Below, piece by piece: positions 42,578-54,738 of a stretch of DNA of 64,000 nucleotides. Within the stretch, counting starts at the first letter, position 1, and each line of letters begins with the position of its first letter. The DNA lies in the NCBI RefSeq assembly GCF_002848345.1, contig NZ_CP025429.1, positions 2,728,001 through 2,792,000 of the forward strand. Direction: 5' to 3'. Under the pieces are notes generated by a model. That model did not search any database and was not told where the DNA came from. It worked only from the letters and a program-made list of their open reading frames with translations. The position numbers were made by a program, and so were the translations under genes. Source of the DNA: Chromobacterium sp. ATCC 53434. Its GTDB lineage: Bacteria > Pseudomonadota > Gammaproteobacteria > Burkholderiales > Chromobacteriaceae.

Positions 42578-45142
42578 TTACATCTTGTAGTTGAACTTCA
42601 TGAAGTAGGCCCGGCCCACTTGGTCGGCGAAGCGCGCGTCGTAGTTGCCTTGGAACAGGTACTGCTGGTTGCTCCACGGCGGCAACTGGTCGAACAGGTT
42701 GCGCACGCCGGCGGTCAGGGTCAGCTGCTTGGTCACATCGACGCTGCCGGACATATTCCAGGTGGAGTACGGCTTGACCATGTGGTTGGTCGAGGCGAAC
42801 ACGCCGGAGTTCTGGTCGGTATAACCGGACTTGTAGTTCTGGGACAGCAGCGCGCTCCACGGACCGCGGTTCCAGTTCAGGGTCAGATTATGTTGCCAGC
42901 GGAAGGTCGGCTCGTTCTGCGTCGCGACATACTGGCCGAGGTTGCTGTAATAAGCGCCGTTCTCCTCGATCTGGTATTCGTACTTGGCGAGATAGGTGCC
43001 GGCCAGTTCGACGGAGAAGTTGCCGACCGAAGTCTTAGGCAGCGCCCAGCGGAAGTTCAGGTCCACGCCGGAAGCGCTGGTATTGCCCATGTTCTGGGTC
43101 GTCGCGATGCCGGTCAGGTTGCCGCCATTGCTCGCGTCGTAGAACAGCAGGCTGTTGTGGTTGCCGTCGAACAGGGTCGCCTCGGACATCGTGCTGATCT
43201 GATGCTGGATCGTGACCCACCACAGATCGGCGCTGGCGGTGATGCTCTTGATCGGCTCGATCACGATGCCGGCGGACAGCGACGAGGACTTCTCCGGCTG
43301 CAGCTTGGTATTGCCGCCGACCTTCAGGTAGCGCTGCAGGCTCGGGCAGCTGGCCGACAGGCTCGGGCAGCTGATCGGATCCGCGTAGAAGTTGCCGGTC
43401 AGCTGGCTCTGGTTCGGCTGGTACATGTCATACAGCGACGGCGCGCGGAAACCGGTGCTGGCCGACGTGCGCAACAGCACTTGCGGCGACAGCTCGTAAC
43501 GCAGCGAAACGCCCGGGCTGACCGAGTTGCCCACATCGTTGTAATGGTCATAACGAACGGCGACCTTGCCGTCCAGGTGTTTGATGATGGGCACATCGGC
43601 CTCGGCGAACAGCGCCGACGCGGTCCGGCTTCCCTTGGTGTTCAGCGACTGGTTCATGCCAGGGCCGATGGCATCCGTGGAAATCGGATAGTTGAAATTG
43701 TGCTCCAGCGTGTCATGGCGGGTTTCCGCGCCGAATGCGACGGCGAGCGGGCCGGCCGGCAGCTGCAGCACTTCCTTGCTCAGGCTGAAATCGGCGCTGG
43801 CAACGGTGTATTTGCCATCATCCAGATGGCCCTTGATGCCGATCTGGTTCCAGACATTCGGGTCGGTGGCCAGACCGGACACCAGGCTGATCTGGTTGTT
43901 TATGTAGGCATTGGCCACTTCCTTGTCGCCGGTGAAGCCGCTGACCAGCTCTTCGGACGCGTAGCTCTGGGCATAGCCCATGCCGGTCTTGTAGTCCCAG
44001 CCGCCCAGTTGGCCTTCCAGATTGAGCTGGAGCTTCTGCTGAACGTTGATGGCTTCGGTCACGCGGTTGCCCAGCGGCATGGTGCGCAGAAACGGCGAAA
44101 TCGACGCGCTGCCGTCGGCGGTGACGATGCCCTGGGTGCCGCTCGGCAGGAAGACTTCGAGGCCGGTCGGCGCCGGCGCCGAGATCGTGGTGTTCTTGTT
44201 GCGGGTGATGTTGTAGGTCACCGACAACTCATGATTGTCGCCGATGCGGACCGTGCCCTTGGCCAGCGCGGACCACTGTTCGGTTTCCGGCTGGATGCCC
44301 ACCATGGTGCCCGGGTACATCTTGCAGACGCCGCCCTTGGCCGCGGCGGCGCCGCAGTTCGGATAGCCGCTGGGGCCGATCAGGCTGTTGCCGCCGTCGA
44401 TGGTGTAGTTGGCCGGGTAGCTGTTGGCGCTGGCCTTCATCGCCGGCGTCAGCGCCGAGGCGAAGTCGCGCTGGCTGGCCATGATGGCATCGGTCTTGTG
44501 GTAGGAGGCGGTGGCGAAGACGTTGAAGCCGTCTTTCGCCAGATTGCCATAGCCATAAGAGCCGTTCACGTTCTTTTCATTGCCGCCGGAGCGTTCCGGC
44601 TTCATGAAGTCGCCGCCTATGGTCAGGCCTTCGGCGGTCTTCTTGGTAATGAAGTTGATCACGCCGCCGATGGCGTCGCTGCCGTAGATGGCGGCGGCGC
44701 CGTCCGGCAGCACGTCCACCCGCTCGATGGCGGACAGCGGAATGGCGTTCAAGTCGGCAGCGGTGCCGTCGAACGGGTGATACGGTACGCGGCGACCATC
44801 GAGCAGCACCAGGGTGTATTGCTGGCCCAGACCGCGCAAGTTGGCGAAAGCGGCGCCACCGGTGGACTGGCCAACGCTGGAGTTCGCGCCGATATTGGAT
44901 TGGTTGGAGGCCAGGGCGTTGACCACTTGCTCAACGGTATTCAGCCCTTGCTTCGTCAGATCGCTGACCTTGATCGTGGTGACTTCGGTGGCTTGTTCGC
45001 TTTTCAGGCGCTTGATGTGGGAACCAATCACATCGACGCGTTGCAGCGAGGAGCTGTCGGAATCGTCCGCGTAAGCAGCGGCGGTGGTCATGGTTCCCAT
45101 CAGCGACAGCGCGACCACCAGTGTTTTTCTCTTGTAATTCAT
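42578..45142 (-). CDS. TonB-dependent outer-membrane receptor 2
   Basis: An 854-residue receptor with a signal peptide (1-25), LQRVDVIGSHIKR, a plug (LTKQGLNTVEQVVNALASNQ, LVLLDGRRVPYHPF, GSDAIGGVINFITKK) and a barrel ending VGRAYFMKFNYKM. The same landmarks occur in receptor 1, so the two are paralogues, but the extracellular loops differ and substrates probably do too. It is 142 nt upstream of tonB2. Secreted proteases lie divergently on its other side. Confidence 0.92.
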   Translation of the reverse strand: MNYKRKTLVVALSLMGTMTTAAAYADDSDSSSLQRVDVIGSHIKRLKSEQATEVTTIKVSDLTKQGLNTVEQVVNALASNQSNIGANSSVGQSTGGAAFANLRGLGQQYTLVLLDGRRVPYHPFDGTAADLNAIPLSAIERVDVLPDGAAAIYGSDAIGGVINFITKKTAEGLTIGGDFMKPERSGGNEKNVNGSYGYGNLAKDGFNVFATASYHKTDAIMASQRDFASALTPAMKASANSYPANYTIDGGNSLIGPSGYPNCGAAAAKGGVCKMYPGTMVGIQPETEQWSALAKGTVRIGDNHELSVTYNITRNKNTTISAPAPTGLEVFLPSGTQGIVTADGSASISPFLRTMPLGNRVTEAINVQQKLQLNLEGQLGGWDYKTGMGYAQSYASEELVSGFTGDKEVANAYINNQISLVSGLATDPNVWNQIGIKGHLDDGKYTVASADFSLSKEVLQLPAGPLAVAFGAETRHDTLEHNFNYPISTDAIGPGMNQSLNTKGSRTASALFAEADVPIIKHLDGKVAVRYDHYNDVGNSVSPGVSLRYELSPQVLLRTSASTGFRAPSLYDMYQPNQSQLTGNFYADPISCPSLSASCPSLQRYLKVGGNTKLQPEKSSSLSAGIVIEPIKSITASADLWWVTIQHQISTMSEATLFDGNHNSLLFYDASNGGNLTGIATTQNMGNTSASGVDLNFRWALPKTSVGNFSVELAGTYLAKYEYQIEENGAYYSNLGQYVATQNEPTFRWQHNLTLNWNRGPWSALLSQNYKSGYTDQNSGVFASTNHMVKPYSTWNMSGSVDVTKQLTLTAGVRNLFDQLPPWSNQQYLFQGNYDARFADQVGRAYFMKFNYKM

Positions 45143-45226
45143 GATTTCTCCAAATCCCTTGTAGATTGTGTCGTCCGATCGCCTCGTGGGCGTTGGATCT
45201 ATTTATTCGTCGTAACCGAGGAAGGC

Positions 45227-45403
45227 GTTTTGAGTGTGAAAGTTTGTAATGACTAACGTCAACAGCCATTTATTTTCGTGACGTCAACGGAAATCCGGAC
45301 AGTCGATCACACCCACGTCCGTAACAAACCGTCACACTTTTCAAACACGGAATCCCCTTTAAATTCATTGTTCCGTCTCCAGTCTTGGTCACACTCCGTC
45401 ACA
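45227..45403 (-). promoter_or_regulatory. Receptor 2 upstream elements: promoter-like motif and GTCA direct repeats
   Basis: On the minus strand TTGACG (45257-45262), 19 nt, then ACACTCAAAAC (45227-45237), the same motif and spacing as at receptor 1. Further upstream are 10-bp-spaced direct repeats CCGTAACA/CCGTCACA (45319/45329) and TGGTCACA/CCGTCACA (45386/45396), with another GGTCACA at 45436. This suggests a shared regulator. Confidence 0.5.
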
Positions 45404-45696
45404 AAAACAAATAAAAACATATTTTGACAGACGAAGGTCACACCTCGAATTTGTTGCTTTTTTGCATTTTCCTCCTCCTTTATGTTGTGTTTTTCACAAA
45501 TCCGTCTCGATGCCTCAGCTAAAACCCATTACCTATCAGCATGCCTGTTATGAGTAATCTGTGAAACGCATTCTCATTCAAAAAAGAACAAAAGCTCTAT
45601 TTCGTCATTTGGTCGAATTCCTAAACTCCCAAATTGGATAATTCTTGTCCAATTTATTAATTAAGCCCCGTAATTATGAATTTGTGTTAAATGCAT

Positions 45697-45724
45697 TTGG
45701 CATTTTCCGTCCAGTTAATATATT
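45697..45724 (+). promoter_or_regulatory. Candidate promoter of S53 peptidase 1
   Basis: TTGGCA (45697-45702) and TATATT (45719-45724) with a 16-nt spacer; each hexamer matches the sigma-70 consensus at five of six positions. It would give a leader of about 150 nt. Confidence 0.5.
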
Positions 45725-45732
45725 GCGAAATA

Positions 45733-45771
45733 GTCGTATGAAATTACGACATGCCTCCGACTGCCGGAGGC
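45733..45771 (+). other. Two tandem hairpins at the 5' end of the peptidase 1 leader
   Basis: GTCGTA-N6-TACGAC (45733-45750) and GCCTCC-N7-GGAGGC (45753-45771) lie immediately downstream of the predicted transcription start. Such 5' stem-loops often stabilise mRNAs of highly expressed secreted proteins; a regulatory role is also possible. Confidence 0.4.
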
Positions 45772-45879
45772 GGTTTCAAGGGAGAACCGGGCGGACACAA
45801 TTCGCAACACAAACCCCGCCCCCATCAGGGAAAGGCATACCGCCTTCCCCTGCTTTCAACTGCAATGAGGAGAAATTGC

Positions 45880-47523
45880 ATGTTTGCAAAACAGCACGCT
45901 ATTGCACTGATCGTTGCCGGCCTGTTCGGCGCCGGCGCCCAAGCAGCAGAAGCCTGGGTCGACACCGCGACCCAAGCCCACCCGCTGGTCTCCACCCTGA
46001 CCAGTTCCGTCGCCGCCAAGAGCACGGGTGAACTCGCTGCGGGCCAATCGGTACACGTAGCCGTGACGCTGAAGCTGCGCAACAAGGCCCAGCTGGACGC
46101 GCTGACCGGCAGCCTGCTGGCCGGCACCAGCCACAAGACCCTGAGCCACGCTGAATTCATGGCCCAGTACGCGCCGACCCAGGCCCAGGCGCAAAAAGTG
46201 GTGGCCCACCTGCAAAAGAGCGGCTTCCGCAACATCAAGGTGGCCCCGAACCGCATGCTGATCACCGCCGACGGCAGCGCCGCCACCGCCAAGACCGCGT
46301 TCAACGCCACGCTGCACCACTTCAGCGTCAATGGACGCACGGCCTTCGCCAACGTGAGCGCCGCCCAGGTTCCGCAGTCGCTCGGCGACGTGGTGCTGGC
46401 CGTTCACGGCCTGCAGAACGTTCACACCTTCCACACTACCCTGCACAAGGCCAGCGGCGTGAAGACCCTGGCTTCGGCCAAGACCAACAGCGCCGTCGGC
46501 CACAACCCGACCGACTTCCCGCTGATCTACAACGCCAGCAGCCTGCCGGCGGCCAGCAACACCACGGTCGGCATCATCTCCGAAGGCGACCTGACGCAGA
46601 CGCTGCAAGACCTGCAGCAGTTTGAAGACTCCGCCGGCTACAGCTATGTGCAGACCAATGTGGTCAACGCCGGCGACGCTTCGTCCGACACTGACGGCAC
46701 CGACGAATGGAACCTGGACAGCCAGGACATCCTGGCCGCCGCCGGCGGCGCGTTGCAGCAGCTGAACTTCTACGTCGCCACCTCGATGACCAACGATGAC
46801 ATCACCGCCGCCTACAACGCGGCCGTCAGCGATGGCTCGGCCAAGGTGATCAACGTGTCGCTGGGCGAATGCGAAAGCGACGCCAAGAGCGACGGCACCA
46901 TCGCCTCCGACGACCAGATCTTCCAGACCGCGGTCGCCCAGGGCCAGACCTTCGCCGTCTCCACCGGCGACTCCGGTTCCGCCGAATGCGGCCGCAGCGC
47001 GGGCCAGAGCTACCCGGCGACGTCGCCGTACGTGATCGCCGTCGGCGGTACCACGGTGAACACCAGCGGCACCACCAAGTACTCGTCGGAAAGCGTGTGG
47101 AACGGCGGCGGCGGCGGCCCGAGCGTCGTCGAGGCGGCTCCGTCTTGGCAAACCAGCGCCGGCGTGCTGACCACGTCGAAGACCAAGCGCGGCGTGCCCG
47201 ACGTATCGTTTGACGCCGATCCGAACAGCGGCGCCAAGGTGATCGTCAACGGCAGCAGCGAACAAATCGGCGGCACCAGCCTGGCCGCTCCGCTGTTCAC
47301 CGGCTTCTGGGCCCGCATCCAGTCCGCCCACAAGAACAGCCTGGTATCGCCGAACCCGGCCATCTACCAGTTCTTCAAGGCCAACCCGTCGCTGTACCAC
47401 GACGTGACCACCGGCAGCAACGGCGGCTACAAGGCCACCGCCAGCTGGGATTACGCCACCGGTTGGGGCAGCCTGAACGTGGCCAACCTGAACACCTTCA
47501 TCAACAGCCACTCCGGCTTCTAA
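45880..47523 (+). CDS. Secreted sedolisin-type peptidase (S53) 1
   Basis: A 547-residue preproenzyme with a signal peptide (1-22, ending AQA), a pro-activation domain to about residue 200 (LTLKLRNKAQLDALTGSLL, FMAQYAPT) and an S53 catalytic domain. The Glu-Asp pair E276/D280 is in DEWNLDSQD, the oxyanion Asp is D364 in STGDSGS and the nucleophile Ser467 is in GGTSLAAP. It should be an acid-active secreted serine-carboxyl endopeptidase. GAGGAGAA precedes the ATG. A strong terminator follows. Confidence 0.93.
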   Translation: MFAKQHAIALIVAGLFGAGAQAAEAWVDTATQAHPLVSTLTSSVAAKSTGELAAGQSVHVAVTLKLRNKAQLDALTGSLLAGTSHKTLSHAEFMAQYAPTQAQAQKVVAHLQKSGFRNIKVAPNRMLITADGSAATAKTAFNATLHHFSVNGRTAFANVSAAQVPQSLGDVVLAVHGLQNVHTFHTTLHKASGVKTLASAKTNSAVGHNPTDFPLIYNASSLPAASNTTVGIISEGDLTQTLQDLQQFEDSAGYSYVQTNVVNAGDASSDTDGTDEWNLDSQDILAAAGGALQQLNFYVATSMTNDDITAAYNAAVSDGSAKVINVSLGECESDAKSDGTIASDDQIFQTAVAQGQTFAVSTGDSGSAECGRSAGQSYPATSPYVIAVGGTTVNTSGTTKYSSESVWNGGGGGPSVVEAAPSWQTSAGVLTTSKTKRGVPDVSFDADPNSGAKVIVNGSSEQIGGTSLAAPLFTGFWARIQSAHKNSLVSPNPAIYQFFKANPSLYHDVTTGSNGGYKATASWDYATGWGSLNVANLNTFINSHSGF

Positions 47524-47543
47524 GAAGGCATCAGGCATCAGGC

Positions 47544-47569
47544 AAAGCCCCGGGCAACCGGGGCTTTTT
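47544..47569 (+). terminator. Terminator after S53 peptidase 1
   Basis: Stem AAAGCCCCGG / CCGGGGCTTT with a short loop, followed by TTT. It separates the two peptidase genes into independent transcripts. Confidence 0.85.
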
Positions 47570-47611
47570 CTATTTCACCCGCCACCAGAACACGCACTCC
47601 CTACACACACA

Positions 47612-47682
47612 TTAATTGATAGCAATCAATTAAAAAAGAATCAAGCAAACACTTTACAAAAGAAAAGACAAGCCGCTACCAT
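47612..47682 (+). promoter_or_regulatory. Inverted repeat and candidate promoter of S53 peptidase 2
   Basis: TTAATTGAT-AGCA-ATCAATTAA (47612-47633) is a perfect 9-bp inverted repeat in AT-rich sequence, a plausible operator. TTTACA (47653-47658) and TACCAT (47677-47682) with an 18-nt spacer form a weak promoter candidate downstream of it. Confidence 0.35.
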
Positions 47683-47764
47683 GGAAAGTACACGCGCATA
47701 ACACGCTCGGCTTACCCAGCCAAGGCGCGGCGCGTGCTTCCCAAAGAGATAAGGAGAAATAGGC

Positions 47765-49381
47765 ATGCGTACCAATCAATCGCTTCTATTACTGCTCTTC
47801 GGCTTATCCAGCCTCTCTGCCGAGGCTGCCAGCTGGGCTGCCACCAACACCCAGGCTCACCCGATCCAGCAACTGATGCCGGCGGCGCTCGACGAAGGCG
47901 AGATCGCCGGCGGCCAACTCGTGCACATCGCGGTCAGCCTGGCCGTGCGCAACAAGGCCGCGCTGGACACGCTCACCGGCAACATCCTCTCCGGCCGGGG
48001 CCAGATCATCAACGATGACCAGTTCATGGCCCAGTACGCCCCCACCGCCGCCCAGGCACGGCAAGTGGTCGATTATCTGCAGCAAAACGGTTTCCATAAC
48101 GTCACCGTGGCGCCCAATCATCTGCTGATCACCGCCGACGGCAACGCCGCCACGATTTACAACGCCTTCCGGACCAAGCTGCATCGGTTCAATGTCGACG
48201 GCCGGCAGGCGATAGCCAATATGCAGAGCGCCCAAGTCCCGGCCAGTCTGGCCGGCATCGTGCTGGCGGTGCACGGCCTGCAGGACGTCAGCCGTTTCCA
48301 TACCACCTACCGCGCCCAGAGCGTAAGCAAGGCCGTCGCCACCACCGCCGTCATCGGCCACGAACCGACAGACTTCGCCGCCATCTACAACGCCGCCAGC
48401 CTCCCGCCCGCCAGCAATACCGTGGCCGGCATCATCGCCGCCGGCGATCTGACCCAGACGGTAGCCGACCTGAACAGCTACGCCAGCAGCGCCGGCTTCG
48501 CCGCGCCCAATGTCTCCATCGTCAATGTCGGCACGCCCGGCACCGACACTTCTGGCACCATAGAGTGGAATCTGGACAGCCAGACCATGCTCGCCGCCAG
48601 CGGCGGCGCGCTGAAACAGCTGCAATTCTACGTGGCGACCTCGCTGAGCAATGCCGACATCATCGCGGCCTTCAACTCGGCGGTGTCGGCCAACAGCGCC
48701 AAGGTGGTCAATGTGTCCCTGGGTGAATGCGAGCTGGCCGCCCTCTATTCCGGCATGACGGCCAGCATCGACCAAACGCTGCAGGCGGCCGTGGCCCACG
48801 GCCAGACCTTCTCGGTCTCCAGCGGCGACTCCGGCTCCTACAGCTGCGGCGGCTCCACTCCCTACCAAAGCTATCCGGCGGCATCCCCGTACGTGATCGC
48901 CGTCGGCGGCACCACGCTGAGCACCAACGGCAACACCGCTTACGCCGGGGAAACGAGCTGGAGCGGCGGCGGCGGCCCCAGCGCCACCGAGGCCGCGCCG
49001 TCCTGGCAGACCGCCTCAGGCGTGCTGACTCTCTCCAAAACCCGGCGCGGCGTACCCGATATCGCCTTCGACGCCGATCCGGGCAGCGGCGCCTTGGTTC
49101 GGGTGGCCGACAAGACCTATCAGGTCGGGGGCACCAGTCTGGCCGCGCCGCTGTTCTCCGCCTTCTGGAGCCGCATCCAGTCGGCCAACGGCAATCGGCT
49201 GGGCATGCCGGCCCGCGGCATCTACCAGTATTTCAAGGCCAACCCCTCGCTGTACCGCGATATCGCCAGCGGCAGCAACGGCGCCTACAAGGCCGCGGCC
49301 GGCTGGGACTACACCACAGGCTGGGGCAGTCTGAACGTGGCCAATCTCAACGCCTTCATCGGCAAGACCGGCGGCTTCTGA
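47765..49381 (+). CDS. Secreted sedolisin-type peptidase (S53) 2
   Basis: A 538-residue paralogue of the preceding gene with the same domain order: a signal peptide (1-20), pro-domain and catalytic domain with E267/D271 in IEWNLDSQ, the oxyanion Asp in SSGDSGS and Ser458 in GGTSLAAP. All catalytic residues are kept, so it is probably active. AAGGAGAAA precedes the ATG. The pair arose by tandem duplication but has diverged throughout and has its own control region. Confidence 0.92.
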   Translation: MRTNQSLLLLLFGLSSLSAEAASWAATNTQAHPIQQLMPAALDEGEIAGGQLVHIAVSLAVRNKAALDTLTGNILSGRGQIINDDQFMAQYAPTAAQARQVVDYLQQNGFHNVTVAPNHLLITADGNAATIYNAFRTKLHRFNVDGRQAIANMQSAQVPASLAGIVLAVHGLQDVSRFHTTYRAQSVSKAVATTAVIGHEPTDFAAIYNAASLPPASNTVAGIIAAGDLTQTVADLNSYASSAGFAAPNVSIVNVGTPGTDTSGTIEWNLDSQTMLAASGGALKQLQFYVATSLSNADIIAAFNSAVSANSAKVVNVSLGECELAALYSGMTASIDQTLQAAVAHGQTFSVSSGDSGSYSCGGSTPYQSYPAASPYVIAVGGTTLSTNGNTAYAGETSWSGGGGPSATEAAPSWQTASGVLTLSKTRRGVPDIAFDADPGSGALVRVADKTYQVGGTSLAAPLFSAFWSRIQSANGNRLGMPARGIYQYFKANPSLYRDIASGSNGAYKAAAGWDYTTGWGSLNVANLNAFIGKTGGF

Positions 49382-49396
49382 GTCACCAGAGCCACC

Positions 49397-49426
49397 ACGC
49401 CCCGCTGCGGCGGGGCGTCTGTTTTG
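49397..49426 (+). terminator. Terminator after S53 peptidase 2
   Basis: Stem ACGCCCCG / CGGGGCGT with a six-base loop, followed by CTGTTTT. Confidence 0.7.
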
Positions 49427-49464
49427 CGCTTAGAATGACGGCATCGTCACCACGCCGGCCCGCC

Positions 49465-50097
49465 ATGAAACCCGATCTCGCCATCCGCCTGCTGCACCGA
49501 TGCCGCCACGCCACGCTGGCCACGCAGTCGCGCCAATATCCCGGCTACCCGTACGCCAGCGCCATCCAGTTCTTCTGCGACGAGCGTCACCACCCGGTGT
49601 TCGTCGTCAGCGCGCTGGCCGAACACAGCAAGAACCTGCTGGCCAACGCCCGCGTCAGCCTGTCGCTGCTCGAACCCGGCGATGACGGCGCCCAGTCGGC
49701 GCTGCGGCTGACCATGCTGGGCGACGCCGAACGCTTCGATGCGCCCGACGTGCTGCGCCGCCGGCTGCTGCGCTACCTGCCGGAAGCGGAGGCGTGGCTG
49801 GGGCTGGACTTCATGTTCTTCAGATTGATTCCGAAGCGGCAGCGGCTGATCGCCGGCCTGGGCAGCATGGGCTGGATAGACGAAAGCGCCTGGGCGGCGC
49901 TGCCGGCGCTAGCGCTGGACGAGGAGCAAGCGCTGCTAGACGAGGCGCAGGCGGCGCTGCCGGCCGCCATCCGGCTGCTGGGCTGCGATTGTTTCGGCGC
50001 CGACCTCTTGGATGACGGCAGTTACCGGCGCGTGGACTGGGAGGCGGAGGCGCGCGCCCCCGCCCAGATCCGCGAGCGCTTGCTGCGGCTTGCCTGA
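49465..50097 (+). CDS. HugZ/PPOx-like FMN-binding split-barrel protein
   Basis: A 210-residue protein. The N-terminal split-barrel (about 1-120) has RHATLATQSRQYPGYPYASAIQF and SKNLLANARVSLSLLEPG, as in pyridoxamine-phosphate-oxidase-like haem-utilisation proteins. The C-terminal part (LLGCDCFGADLL) resembles the small domain of the HugZ group. It may bind flavin or haem; the exact role is unclear. It stands alone between a terminator and a convergent gene. Confidence 0.78.
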   Translation: MKPDLAIRLLHRCRHATLATQSRQYPGYPYASAIQFFCDERHHPVFVVSALAEHSKNLLANARVSLSLLEPGDDGAQSALRLTMLGDAERFDAPDVLRRRLLRYLPEAEAWLGLDFMFFRLIPKRQRLIAGLGSMGWIDESAWAALPALALDEEQALLDEAQAALPAAIRLLGCDCFGADLLDDGSYRRVDWEAEARAPAQIRERLLRLA

Positions 50098-50105
50098 AGA
50101 CGGCT

Positions 50106-51551
50106 TCAGCCGCCCAATTGCAGGCGCGGCGCGCCGAAAGGCACGCGCGAGCCATCCGGGTAACGATTAGGCCAGATCAGCGGCGGCGTGGTCCAGGTGA
50201 AGTCCTTGCCCTCGAACTCGATGAAATAGGACTGCCAGCCCGGCTGCGACGCGTCCGGCGTGAACTCGAAACGACACTCGCCTTGCCGGCAGCTGCCGTC
50301 GATCGGCTGATCCTGATAACGGATGCCTGAACGGAGGCGGAAGTCGCGGCTGTCCGGATTGCGCGCCAGCCATAATTTGGCGCGGACCGCCGGCTCCCGG
50401 GTGCTCACGCTGAGCCGCCCGCTGGCCTCATCCCCTTCCACGCTGGCCTCGGGCAAAGGCTTGCCCGCCAGCCAGCGGCCCATGAACTGGCTCAGCGCCT
50501 CGCCCACCTGCTTGCTGCCCACGTAATGGGACTGGTTCGGCAGATAGCGTAGCTGCATCGGTCCCTTCAGCATCGGCAGGTAGCTCCAGGCGGAGTCCGG
50601 CACCGCGAAATCGTCCCCTGACGCCGATATCAGGTATTTCTTCAATCTGGGCATGCTTTGCCGATAATTGACCACATCCTCGAACCGCAGCAGGGCGTCG
50701 AAACCGGGGCTGCCGTTCAGCACCTCGGCGGTGATGCGGTTTTGCTGATAGTCACGCAAGGCCACCGGCCATTGCTTGCCGTAGCTGTTGTACACGTGGG
50801 TGAAGTTGACGCGGATGTTCCAGAAATCGGCGACCACCGGCACGATGGCCTGGACCCGTTCGTCGTTCAGTCCGGCCAGCCAGCTGGTCCAGCCGCGCTT
50901 GGAACTGCCCGACAGCACGAAGGCGCGCGCCTCCGGCAGGCTGGCCTGGATCGCGTCCATCGCCGCCGTCGCCGCCTGCGTCATCGGCAGATGCAGCGAG
51001 CTGAAGCGATCGGCCTCCGGCTGATCCACGCTTTTGCGCCAGCTGTAGGCGACCAGCGCATCCTCGCGGCCGGCCGGCTGTCCGTCCAGCTTCAGATTCT
51101 GGTTGGGCGCGTAATACAGCTCGGCCACCGCGATGCCCAGCCCGCGCGCCAGCTCGGCCAGCGGCAGCGGGTCCCGCGGCGGCTGCGCGCCCTTCTCCGC
51201 ATGATTGATGCCGCCGCTGATATACAGCAATACCGGCGAGCCCGGCCTGCGTCCCGGCGGCAGCGCCAGTTTCAACTCGTGCTCCCATTGCGGCGCGTCG
51301 CTGACCAGCGTGCTGCCCTCGCCCGGCCAGCGCTGCGACACGAAGCCGTAGCTGCGCATCTTGACGCCGCCCTCCTCGCTTTCGCCGAGCAGCTTGGCCG
51401 GCCGCTGGCTGGCCTTGGCTTGCTTCAGGTATTGCGGCACGGTTTGCGGATCGGCTTGAGCCGGCGCGGCGGCGGGCAGCAGCAGGCAGAGCGCGACGCC
51501 GGCGCGGCGCGCGGCGACAGACAGGGAGGCATTCATCAGGATGGCGTTCAT
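50106..51551 (-). CDS. PhoPQ-activated pathogenicity-related family protein
   Basis: A 481-residue predicted exported alpha/beta-hydrolase-like protein with a signal peptide (about 1-33). The motif LSGSSKRGWTSWLAGLNDERV holds the nucleophile-elbow-like serine, followed by AIVPVVADFWN and a late Asp/His region. This matches the PhoPQ_related (PqaA) family, whose biochemical function is not established. No clear Shine-Dalgarno sequence; two ATGs (51551 and 51536) are possible. Confidence 0.83.
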   Translation of the reverse strand: MNAILMNASLSVAARRAGVALCLLLPAAAPAQADPQTVPQYLKQAKASQRPAKLLGESEEGGVKMRSYGFVSQRWPGEGSTLVSDAPQWEHELKLALPPGRRPGSPVLLYISGGINHAEKGAQPPRDPLPLAELARGLGIAVAELYYAPNQNLKLDGQPAGREDALVAYSWRKSVDQPEADRFSSLHLPMTQAATAAMDAIQASLPEARAFVLSGSSKRGWTSWLAGLNDERVQAIVPVVADFWNIRVNFTHVYNSYGKQWPVALRDYQQNRITAEVLNGSPGFDALLRFEDVVNYRQSMPRLKKYLISASGDDFAVPDSAWSYLPMLKGPMQLRYLPNQSHYVGSKQVGEALSQFMGRWLAGKPLPEASVEGDEASGRLSVSTREPAVRAKLWLARNPDSRDFRLRSGIRYQDQPIDGSCRQGECRFEFTPDASQPGWQSYFIEFEGKDFTWTTPPLIWPNRYPDGSRVPFGAPRLQLGG

Positions 51552-51685
51552 ATGATTTGGAGGATTGATTTTTGATCATGCGCGGGTAGCGCAAAAACAC
51601 GCCCGCCCACGATGGACTCCGCGCCCGCCATGCCATCCGTTCCGGAAAACCTTGCCACGCGCGCCCTCCTCATGCGCCCGCCGAT

Positions 51686-51712
51686 AAAAAAACCCCGCCG
51701 TTCAGGGCGGGG
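51686..51712 (-). terminator. Terminator after argS
   Basis: Stem CCCCGCC / GGCGGGG with flanking bases, followed by seven T on the minus strand, 26 nt after the argS stop. Confidence 0.9.
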
Positions 51713-51737
51713 CTTTCTGCGTCAGGCAGGCAGGCGC

Positions 51738-54633
<2,896 letters not shown>

Positions 54634-54738
54634 GGTCGGGGAAGCGGCGTCGCGCGAAAATAAAATGATTACGGCATTTTGCCGCAAGGCGGGCAAATAA
54701 AAAAGCGGCGGGCCGAGCCCGCCGCCGCGTCTGCTCGA

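Larger units (their letters stand above)
45143..45879. other. AT-rich intergenic region upstream of receptor 2 and the S53 peptidase
   Basis: About 740 bp that is clearly poorer in GC than the surrounding genes and has no credible coding frame. It contains the receptor 2 motif and GTCA repeats on the left and the peptidase promoter and leader hairpins on the right. A Fur-box-like AATGAGAATGCG (minus strand, about 45567-45578) is weak. Confidence 0.6.

Noticed and set aside
45562..45582. Fur-box-like sequence AATGAGAATGCG
   Set aside because: Only the central part fits the 19-bp consensus, and it is about 420 bp from the receptor start and 300 bp from the peptidase start.
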